Source: Tretioscincus oriximinensis (taxonomy: Eukaryota; Chordata; Lepidosauria; Squamata; Gymnophthalmidae). Taken from it: DNA of 64,000 nt. The notes beneath the pieces are model-generated. The model did not search any database. It was not told the origin of the DNA and was given only the letters and a program-made list of their open reading frames with translations. Both the position numbers and the translations under genes were made by a program. The stretch covers positions 183,499-247,498 of the forward strand of contig JAJVDF010000281.1 in NCBI GenBank assembly GCA_022410635.1, in the 5' to 3' direction. Shown here piece after piece: positions 33,945-44,700 of the stretch; position 1 is the first letter of the stretch, and each line of letters starts with the position of its first letter.

Positions 33945-34930
33945 AGGCTGCATTCTCGCAAGAGAAAAAAAAGGGGAGCAAAAGCTGTGTGGCTTTGTGC
34001 TGGGCTCACGCAGTTCCCCTATAACCAAGCGGGGCTCCAGCTTTCGCGATGTTATTCGCAAAGCCACATCACCAGAATGGAGTTTGCCTCAAAACTGATG
34101 CAGGTGTAGTTCTTCCCAATTTGGTGGGAGTGCCTGTGCACAACCCCAGCCACTGGTCTCTACACAAAGCGACCAATGGGCATCAGTGGGGTTGTTATAC
34201 ACTTCCGCTGTGCCGCCACTTCAACCTCCAAGGAGGTAACAGTGCTTTTGAATCCTTTTTTTTGGGGGGGGGGGTGAGTTCCAGTTTTGCACATCTATAT
34301 GTATTTCCAATATTTCTTTTCTTATGGAAGTTTACTTTGCACAAAAGTGGGACACCTTAAAAAAGGGGGAGCTGAAGTGGGGCATGGGACGCTGGAAGAG
34401 GTGTGGAATATTAGAAGAGCAGGATGTGGTGCGCCGGAAGAGGAGCGGAACATAAGAACATAAGAAGAGCCATACTGGATCAGGCCACAGCCCATCAAGT
34501 CCAGCATTCTGTGTCACACAGAGGCCCACCAGATGCACCTGGGCAGTCCGAACAGAGGAAAGCAAAATATGCTGCTCCTGTTCGTGACTCCCTGCAAATG
34601 GTATTTCAAGAGTCCTGCCTGTTGCTCCATCCCGGAGGCTACATCCAGACAACTATCTTAGTATCCATTTATACCCTTAGTGTCCATAAACCTGTCTAGT
34701 CCGGAGCATCAGAAGAGCAGGGTGTGGGGTGCTGGAAAAGGACACATCTACTGGGCTCAGAAAACATGAGTACCCAAACAAATGCGGATAATAAGTCGAG
34801 AAGCCAACACAATTTTTGTGTGAACAACAAAATGGAGCAGAAACAGAGCTGGGAATAGAATAAAAGGGCAGGGTGCATTTGTATTCACTTTGCTGGTGCC
34901 AAAACCACTTATTTCACCATTGTGTGAACT
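33945..34930 (-). repeat. Unassigned repeat X, copy 2, interrupted by CR1
   Basis: Two blocks homologous to repeat X (33960-34120 and 34740-34930) are separated by a CR1 tail at 34450-34702 and a G-rich tract near 34260. Confidence 0.55.
34450..34702 (-). repeat. CR1-type LINE 3' fragment inserted in another repeat
   Basis: Close reverse-complement relative of the 29766-30389 tail, ending gtccataaacctgtctagtc. It separates the two halves of the repeat at 33945-34930. Confidence 0.85.
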
Positions 34931-35135
34931 CGACCTACAAATTCAGCTTCCTCATTCATAACTTTTACGGGTTGTACAGTAGATGACTGCCATACAATCT
35001 TCCAAGGTGCAACTGGCATCTTTCATTATGTCCATTTATAAGGCTTTGACCTAAGCAATATTGTATATTTGCATACAAATTAAAATGTGTTACTAGTATG
35101 TGATTAATAACAAGAGATAGGTTTTTCATACAAAA

Positions 35136-35141
35136 TTTATT
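35136..35141 (-). terminator. ITGA6: Candidate ITGA6 polyadenylation signal
   Basis: AATAAA on the minus strand at the lower edge of the unique 3' tract, just before CR1-rich spacer DNA. Confidence 0.4.
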
Positions 35142-38100
35142 TCACACATTTATACAAATATCCACAGGAATTTTTTAGCCAATATTACATAACTGGTATT
35201 AATAGTCATCAAATGTATAGAATATATACCAGTGATATGACTTAAAAAAAACACCTAATGAATTTGACAATTTAACAAGGCATCAAAAATTACAGTTGCA
35301 TTTTTAAAAAGAAACTGTAGTGTTCCAAAATTTATCTTTCCAACTAACAATGCAAATCAAGTCTCGGGACCCTTTGGCTTTTGAACTCTCTTATTGTGTG
35401 GGAAGGGAAGAGAGAAGATTTCCTACATGTGATTAGGGGACTTGGTTGCGAACTGACAGGTCCCTCCTGAGTAAATTGCTTTACTTGGGTCACTGAGATA
35501 AGGATTGCACTACACACCATTAGCCTGAGAATTTAAGAAGCTGATTCCTAGAAATGGGTAACCAGTGCTGGGAGCACTTGGGCTGGCAATCTCGCACCCG
35601 GGGGCTGAAAATCTCATGACGTTGGAGGGTCATTGCATGTGCAAAATTTGGTGACATCACAGTGGGTCCCTTTCTGAAACCAGAAACCGGAAGTGGCATC
35701 ACCAAACAGGAAATAGGGTGAGGCAAATTTCCTAGTGCGTGAGAATTCGTACCCCGTACTCTGGTGAACTGCAATGACTCCCAGCAATGAATGGGTTTTG
35801 ATTCAAAATGGTATTTACAAATGTATTACTGTGATTCTTTCATTGGTGCCATTAAGTTGGACTTAAAAGTATCAAATATCCACCACGAGTCTGCATTTTA
35901 ACAAGGCAAATTTTACTTTTTTCTAAAACAAAAGCAAAAAAACACACACTTTTGAGAAACCAAGAAAATTTATAAACTCTGTCTTCAAAAGAACTAATTT
36001 ACTAAATAGGATAATTACAAAAATAGGACAGCACACAAAAGACGCTGGAGTAAATCAAACCTTGGAAATAATCAACAGCATGTGGTAATTTCTATAAATC
36101 TCTAATCCGATTTCTGAAGGTACGGTAACTAGATAAAGATTTGCATAGCCTTCATTGTGTGTACATATCTAAAGTTAAATAATTTGCGCAAACATAGATT
36201 TGTCAACAATTTATATACAGTAAGTTCTAATGCACTTTCATAATTTCTAGTTAATTAGTACCAATTATTTTCTAGATGCAGCTTTTTCAAAAGGGAAATA
36301 CTTATAATCACAAGTATCAAATACATATACGGAATTATATTTACAGTTTAAATTTGGATATTTGGAACTTTTATTCAGTAGTCTTAAATTAGATCCATAT
36401 AGATCCATACTTAAATCTTGGAACATAGGTTGTTTCAAGTGCTATAAATTTTGCAGTAGTTAAGCTTGTTCTAAATGTAGAACTAAAGATATTTTCCCCT
36501 TTCACACCGCAAGTACTTCAGCCATTAAGTTAGTTATATAAAACGTCTATAGATAAAACATCTGTTGTTATGCATTAGTGCAGACATAATCCCCAACTAT
36601 ATAATCCATAAAGATGATTCGTTTCTGAGCGTTTGTTATTGAGATCCTGACATATAAGAATTGGCACATTTGGCAGTAAATATTCAGCTTTAATCACTGA
36701 ACTGACACTCTTTATTTGCTATTACTAATTCTAAAGTTCACTTATACACCTTCGGCTTAACACTAAGTCAAAGATAAAGATTTGTTGTAAAAATAAATAT
36801 ATAACAATGACTTACAGTATATACAAAAAGTACAAGTAATATTCAAGCTTTAGAAAACAAAACTGTGTATATTTGGTGTGAGCAAACGATGCACACAAAT
36901 GGATTCTTAAAACATTATTTAAAGATGACCTATTGCACATTTAAAAGCACGTTGGTGTATTTGTCAGGCAAGAAATTAGTGTATTCAGGCAGCACACAAA
37001 ACCTATGAAATTCAATTTATCTGTTTTTTAGATCTAAGCACCTTGTGACCTCTGGACTGCTCATTGCTAACCCACTTCTTCTGCAACAGATAGAATGCAA
37101 TTGAGATGACGTTCTTGATCTGAATTATTAGTTGATCAAGCTAAACAGATCCATAAACATAGTAGCATGGACTAGTCTAGATCACAGAAGTATGCCTTAG
37201 TTTTATGGTTACTGGGAGACCTGTTTTGACAGTGTGCCAAAGCGCGCTACTGAAATGGTTCTTCCCATAGCTCTGAGATTAGGAAATTTTATTCCTAGCT
37301 GTCAGACCCTTGAAGCTGGTTCTGGAGGTCATATAAACTTCAAAGTTGGTACAGGAACTGGTCAAGAACAGCTGTGACTGTGCAGATAGCACCCAGTTCA
37401 AGTCTTCTTGTGTTTCAGACCAACAATCAGGATCACCCTCAGCGGGCAATGCAGCTTCAGGTGATATAAATAAGATTCCTAAAAGATATATGTTGACTTC
37501 ATTGTGTATATAGAACAGTTGGCATCTGAAGAGTTTGTAGAATTGTAATTTATAAACTCCTTTGTCTCCCCACACTTAAATAGTAGTACTGGGTACGGAC
37601 TTCTCTAGTCCCCCTACGTAAAAAAAAGTTTTAATCCCTACAAAACACAAAAAAGCACCTCTTGTGTAGCTTTGCTTTGCTACATATATTTTTACAGAAA
37701 CACATACCCAGCTATCGTCAATAATCAAATAGAAAAACTAACTTTTTACAAATGTCAGGAAATCTTGTTTCTAGCCATTTATAGTCAAAGAGGAAGAAGA
37801 AAAAGGTTTTCTCAAAATCCAGGTTATTTACCTTGCTATCTTCTTTAATGATTATCTTTAGAACAAGGCTAACCCAAATTTGGAGGTCAAGGCCTAAGGG
37901 GAGACGTGTATCCACCTTGCCCGTTTGCTCTCAGTACTGAACGATCAGAGGCAGCTTCCCTTGGAGACGAGGTAACAGCAACTTGTGGGGAGGTCTGGAA
38001 TGTAACGAACAAGTTTGGAGCAACAAGTTCCCTCGTGCGGCAGCCACAGAGGGAGAAAACAGGTGGGGATATAAAGAACCTTTCTGCTTCTTTATATTGC

Positions 38101-38794
38101 TGCTGCTGCCATTAAATAGCCAGAACTAGGCTGCTCTCCATGCCACATAACAGCAAGCAAAAATACCTCTCTGGGTTATCTCACAAAAATAAGACTGCAT
38201 TTTAAAAAAATGTATGTTTCTTATAAAATTATTCTGCCCACAAAATAAGTGATACAGGGGAATCCCGTTTTACGCGTTACCCTAAAGCCGAGTGTTTAAA
38301 AAGATATTACTTCTATTGCTTCTCACTTTATGAATCCCCACTTTACAAGCGTACCTTTGGTCACAATTAGCTGGTAAAACCAAGGGCTCCCCTTACTAGT
38401 TGAAATAACAAACACAAGGGAATTTGTAATTCAGAAGAACAATCTCATTTCCTTCTGTCCAGTTGGATCTGTGTACGATTGCAACACTTGAGCAAGAGCT
38501 CAGACAGGTAAAGTAGGAGCAAAACCTGAAGTTTCTATTCCCAGCCTCTAAGCACTTCCATCTCTCTTTGAATTGTAGCCAGGTAACATCCATCCCACAT
38601 GACGAGCTCAACTGCATGTGAGAAGCCGTAGTGGCTGCATTCGGATGGGGTAGAAAACTCAGGATTATCTTGGGGCTACGTCAGGATTGCCACACACGTC
38701 TATTGCAATCCCAGCGTAGCTCTGGGGTAAAGAGATTATTCCGGGAAAATCAAATCCTATTGCAAGCTTTACATTAAAAGAAAGAATAATAATA

Positions 38795-39090
38795 AGCAGG
38801 TTTTTATATACCACCCTTCTCACCTGAAGGAACTGAGAGCAGCGTACAAGGCTAATTTTCACCCTAAGGCTTACATCTATTCTACCTTCCCCACCAGATT
38901 AGTGGTGGTACTCATGAATCTACTTGAAATGTAGATTGCAAGATCTTACTTTCAAATAGCTTAGTTGGCTACAGCCAAGGCCAGTAAAGGGCGCTCACCC
39001 CTCCCTATAGCTGACACAGGGCTTCGAGAACGAATCTCTCAGTTGAAAGACTGTCTCTTCATGACTGTGCCATTCGTGCCTCACTTGTAT
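38795..39090 (-). repeat. SINE-B in the probable ITGA6 3' UTR
   Basis: Nearly complete. The tail at the low-coordinate end is tttttatataccacccttct. The head at the high end is gactgtgccattcgtgcctc. Confidence 0.7.
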
Positions 39091-39734
39091 CATCTGTTTG
39101 CATGCTTAAAATCAAGAGCACTTAGCTGTTCACATGTTTTGCCATACTGCTACACATGTGCAGCACCAGACAGATGGCTGCGCCCGTGTACAGAGGGACA
39201 ATCGTCAGTTTTGCACATCACAATACCCAGCTGTTTGTGTCACGTCATCATGGAAGTAAGTTTTCAGACAGGAAGTGCCTGTGATTGCACCGCACTCGTG
39301 GATTCCCATCTGGGTAAATAACAAATATTAAGGTGCCATATAGATGTGGCCTTTGTTCTCCCTAAAGAGATATATTCTGCTTTTCCTGAAAGGGAACAAG
39401 CAGGCAAAGCAAACAGGATTATTATAGCAAATACTAAGCTGGCCTTCAACTCTATTCTGAAAAAGACACTTGTATGGGTGTTTTCCACAGGCACACTAAT
39501 TCATCTGACCAATGACTGACACTGAATCTGAAATCTTCATTTTTAAATAAAGCCTAGACGTTTCAGATAATGCATACAAATTAGTTTAGCCGATCCGAAA
39601 ATTTAAGCTGAAACACAAGATTACATCTAAAAGAACGGTAGAAAGCAGCGACTTCTGTTGATCTGTCCATCTATTGCATGAAACAAATATACCTAAAAAA
39701 CAAAACAGTTCCACATTCAGCTTGGGCACGGGTC

Positions 39735-39896
39735 CTAGGAATAGCTTTCATTTTCACTCCATTTTGTGATCCACTGTTTTTTTGCATGGGTCTCCTTAGT
39801 TTTTCCATCCTTGTTCTGTCTCTCCTCTTTCCGGATTCTTACCGCATGGTAGCGAGGAATGCTGTCATCGTACCTGGAACGCTGGAAGAACCCACA
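39735..39896 (-). CDS. ITGA6: ITGA6 terminal exon for cytoplasmic tail B
   Basis: 162 bp after acceptor ccacag, encoding CGFFQRSRYDDSIPRYHAVR, then IRKEERQNKDG and KKQWITKWSENESYS, stop TAG at 39737-39735. It is used when the 130-bp exon is skipped. The membrane-proximal motif is GFFQR, not GFFKR. Confidence 0.95.
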   Translation of the reverse strand, partial: CGFFQRSRYDDSIPRYHAVRIRKEERQNKDGKTKETHAKKQWITKWSENESYS

Positions 39897-41655
39897 CTGT
39901 GGGGGAAGGGAAGAGCTGTTACTGACGAGGGCGGGTGATAGGATTCCCTCACTAACAAAGCACAATTGGTCTTCTTGGCAGCAGAAAAGGCAGATGCAAA
40001 AGCACAATCCAAGCAAGTGAACAGGAAGCTCTTCCCTTCGTGTCAAAAATAGTGACTTATATTTTCTGATTATGAAAAAGCCCAACTTGCAAGACCTTAC
40101 CAATGTAGACACCTCTTGTAAGGAAAGAGTTCTTTCTGGAAGACTGTATTTGTTCATTAATGCAAAACCAAAAGGTGCTTTTCTTGTCAAGCTCTCTGTG
40201 GTATAACAAATACTGAGAGGACGGAGGCCTGGGATCACTTTGTACGTGCCTCGTAAATGGAGATAAAAGCTTGATCAAACTCCAAGCCTTCTGAAAATCC
40301 TGAACTGCAATCAAACTGAAAAAAATAGCAAATCTGCAGAACTGGACTGTAAGAAAGTCTCTTTTGTACAATTGTTTGTACTTGTCAGAGATAATATCCT
40401 TGTCAGGAAATTAGTCTTCACTCAGGTCCACCAAACAATCATTGGTTGTTTACTAGTTTAGAGAGTTAAGATATGAACGTATGGAATGTTAGGGTACCAT
40501 TTAATATTGGTCAGTTATTGGGGAACATTCTGGAATGGAACAATTCNGTGCACTAATTGGCCAAAGGGGCCTGGGTTATGCTACAAAAGAGTGGTTTTCC
40601 AGCTGGCCCACCACTCCAGTTCTAATTCAGTTGCTAGTTACAGATCTGTTCAATAAATCACTATCATTCACGACCTGATTATTTAGAAGCTTCTATGGTA
40701 TCACACCATTTTTCTAAATAACACGGGAGAACGAAAGGTTGAAAAGCAACTGGACGGACAATCTCTCTTTCTGCAAATCTCAATAAACAGAGCTTAGTGG
40801 AAAGATAAGATGGCTCAGGCATCATATGTGTAGTTATCTATGACCCCATTATCTCCTTACACTTTGCAACTGCATGTGAGATGAGAACGTCTAAAGCTTG
40901 TTTTCGTGATGCGCCAGGTATGTGGAGCTGGGGGGGGGGCACCAGATGGGTAGAGGAACATTGCGTCCAGGGTTCACCCGGGGTGACGTGATGTGTCATG
41001 GCCTTGTTAACTGTGCATACATTAACTAAATGTATTCTATCTTACAGGGTTTTTTCGTGTTTTGTTTTTTAAGTGTCCTGGAGTTTCTTAAGAAACAGTA
41101 CAGAAACATTTTAACTAAATAAATAAATATCCTGAAATTCTCCTTGATACAGGACAGCATGACATTCATTTATATTGATGGAAAATTATCTGTAGGTATG
41201 ATTTACTGTCCCTGAAGGGTTAAATACTGTTTCTTTTATTTGCTTTCCCGTCCTATCCTCTGTCCAAAGACTGCAGGGCAGGTCACAAAAAATTGGTAAA
41301 GAAAAAAAANCAGAATTAAAACAAATAGGTTAATGCAACAGTTAAACAGGAAGGAAGGCTGTTTCTTCATCAAAGGGCTAGAGTAGATTTCTCAATACAG
41401 TCTTATTATCAGAGGCCTATTCTGAAAACTGTCACTTAGGGGGCATTCTTGAATTGATGCTATTACGTGTCCTGATATCATTGTCCTTTACTATCAATGC
41501 CAACACATTTGAATAGCCTGTTGATAACATCAAGCCCTTATCAAATAATGTAGAAACCTTTGAGGGAAAGAAAACAAAGGAAACTGAGTGGTATCTACTA
41601 ATATATTACTAATTAGCAATATAATTAATAATTAATAATTAATAAAAATAATAAA

Positions 41656-41704
<49 letters not shown>

Positions 41705-44700
41705 TCAAAAACTTGCACCAACTGATATACACTCAATGCAAAGGTTACACGGTAAACATTTTTTCTTAGTTTAGTCCAGTTCTTCAGGTCTGAAGAGGGA
41801 TTAAGAAAAGGCTACTTTGTCTATTTGGTAATCTGGCTCTGAACATACCCAAAATACAGNCTTCTCTTCTTTCTAGATAGGATAACAGAGGAAGCAAAAC
41901 TTCAATGGGATTTTGAACTAGGCACGTAAAGATAATGCCTGATTAACTTCCGGAATGAGACTGTTCTTTCCAGATAGAAATCCAGAAGAAATTGCATGTT
42001 AATTTTTGCATGTTNAATTTTAATCTAGGTTCAACCCACTTTCAGAATGGAAAAGTGAATTGTAATTACTTTAGCACACTAAGTACAAAAAATAAAACAT
42101 CTTGTTACCGTGCTGATGTGTTCTTTCACTCTGAAATTGNACTGAAGCTGGATTAAAACGTAGGTGTGACCAAGCTCTAATTTTAATAGTTCTGTTTTTT
42201 CACATTAATAATAATAAACAGTTACTCCATTAGCAGTCTTTCTGAACAATGTATGGCAAATGCAACTTTTAATCATATTCTCTAAATAATAATTTATATA
42301 TTAGTATAGATATATCAAGACTGTGATTCTAGCTCCTTAACATGCTTCTAGGGAAGAAATCTTAAAGACACCGGACTGACTTCAGAGTAAATATAGTTTT
42401 TATGCTTACATGAAAGAGGGCAGTGGCTGTGAAGAATGCTAAGAACCTTGGAGGTCTAAATCTATCAGCCTTGTTAATAAGGAATTATTTGTATTCTGAT
42501 AGTTATTATACCGGATTCTGCTGATTTGTATGTTAATATGCTGGCAGAAAACAGAATTTTATGCTGCTTTCCTGGTTTAATTCCTTCTGCTTGTCTGTAT
42601 GCAGGTTTTTATTGATCAACAAGTTTGCTAACACATAATCATCTGCCAGTGCAATCCTTAAAATCTCATTGGCTGTTTGCAGGTAAAGAATGCCTAGAAG
42701 TTGAATGTGCCATCAATACATACCCACATGCAGTGACACAAGATCCAGGCAAACCTCTACACCGTTCTTGGGTTGCCTTTGTAGAGATATGTCCTGAGTG
42801 ACCTCTGAGAATGTTAGAAGGCAAATAATAGAATTTAGCACCTTTGTGTCAGCGTGGGTGGGGTGGGGTACTTGAACTTCAAAAGGTAGGTTCATTTTCC
42901 TTGGGGAAACATGAACATTGGACAAGGCTAGCTGTTTTAAGAAGGTTAAACAAAAACAATTTTTCTAACTATTTTGTAAGAACTGTTTAAAAGACTTTAG
43001 GTGATGTGAATTTTTTTTAAGAAAAAACCCCCTATCATTTCAGATCCAGAATTTCACTTGCTTACATACCGACTACAAATTCTAGTAGAAACATTGGCTG
43101 CTACTATTCCTGGGGTTTTGGTGTTCCCATGCAAAAAAAATAAAGGCAGCTTCAAGTGGTTCAGAGGTGGCACCGGCCACATCCCAGATGTCCATTCCCA
43201 CCTCTAACATGAAAAGTCAGAAAGGATGGATGACAGACACAAACTCCTAGTTTTTAAATTGCTCTTTCTGCATGAGAACAGTCAATGTTTTCAATATTTG
43301 TCATACCACAGATTTTTGGATCTTCCTATCATTTAATATATATAGAAAACACCTGCAAGAAGATCTGTATTCTTCAGTGTACACATTACATTGAATCTAA
43401 TTCTTCCAGAAATTGATGCACTATCAAGAATACTGTTTGTCCAGTTTCTCTGGCAACTATTTTAGATGCTCAGAATTCATTTGGAATAAATCTGTTCTTG
43501 ATCTAGCCTTAGTTTCTTTCTGTTAGCAATGACTTACTGTTTAGATCTCACCTCTTTGATAACTGGACTCATGAAAAAGACCCGTTAGGGACAAATGTAA
43601 CTGAAACGTAAAACTTGATTTGATTCTTGGGAATGCCTCGTACTTCAAATTGTCTCATACTGTAGGTCAACACCCCACCCCAATAATGCAGTGAAAACAA
43701 AGTACTTTTACCTGTTCATGTAGCAAACACATTGGTTTTACTTGCCTACGAATTAATGTTTTGCAAAAGCAAACAGTATCATGCAGCAGACAAGCTTCAG
43801 AACAGCAATGCATACTCATGTAAAGAAAAGGTGGAAAAATTTCCCACATAGATTTACTTCTCATAAAAACCAACTTTCTGCTACAAAGGCAATAGCAATA
43901 AAGCTTTGGGGGCATGCATGCATGCATTAGTGGTTAATAAAGCTACTTAACCCCTGGACACNAAAGCTGCCAGTGTATGGTAAGTGGAAAACACATCAGG
44001 ATTTTTGAATTTATACAGAGAATATTCTTCTCACATCCTACTTACGCCTACGACGGAAGTCACCCTGATTAAATGAATCTGAACTGAATGTATAGACTAC
44101 AGTCCAAGTAGCTTTTGCAAAAGAGTTGGTCATGCAGAGGACATGGCAGGACACAGAAGATCAAAATGTGATTTGAAAGATGAAATTCAAGGTTCCCACT
44201 AGGTACATGACACTTTTTGCTGTGCCTGCCCAGAAGTCAGTCCTGGTGGTTCAGTGATGATTACTCCTTGATCTTTAATCTTTACAGTTGAACTGCAGGA
44301 CTGCAGAAATAAAATGCTGATCAACAGCATTCACTGGCCTTATCTATGAAAAAGCATTCCTCAATTTCTATGATCCCCTTTGGTAAGTGTTAACCTATAT
44401 GAAAATTCTTCAGAGTAGGAATGGCTACAGCTCAACAAAAGAGCAGCCATTTGGAAAAGCAGAAGATCAGAAGTTCTTGGCATTACTTCCAAAAAATGCA
44501 ATGTAAAATTGTTCCAACATTTTTAAAAAGGAAATTGGACGAGTGTGTCCATGCAGTAATTGTATGTTTGGTGTATTTTATTTTGTAATTTTGGTTTGCA
44601 ATAAACTGCCTTGGGAAAATTTTCTGCTAGAAAAGGCAGAATCATAAGTAATAAAAGGCGTGTGGAAGAGTCCAACATTTTAAGATATATTGACCAACGA

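Larger units (their letters stand above)
31760..35110. other. Spacer between PDK1 promoter and ITGA6 3' end
   Basis: About 3.4 kb with no coding exon. It is packed with repeats: CR1 tails at 31878-32150, 33000-33262 and 34450-34702, one copy of a 270-bp repeat at 32500-32785, and a broken inverted repeat at 33945-34930. Confidence 0.6.
35136..39734 (-). other. ITGA6: Probable ITGA6 3' UTR
   Basis: AT-rich, mostly unique DNA follows the tail B stop. It contains one SINE-B copy (38795-39090, same strand) and no coding exon. The best downstream AATAAA is at 35141-35136. Shorter forms are possible. A second piece of unique DNA with little repeat content at 35800-37600 fits an old UTR. Confidence 0.5.

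Noticed and set aside
41632..41702. Centromere or satellite block
   Set aside because: Only a trinucleotide microsatellite at the end of an interspersed element.
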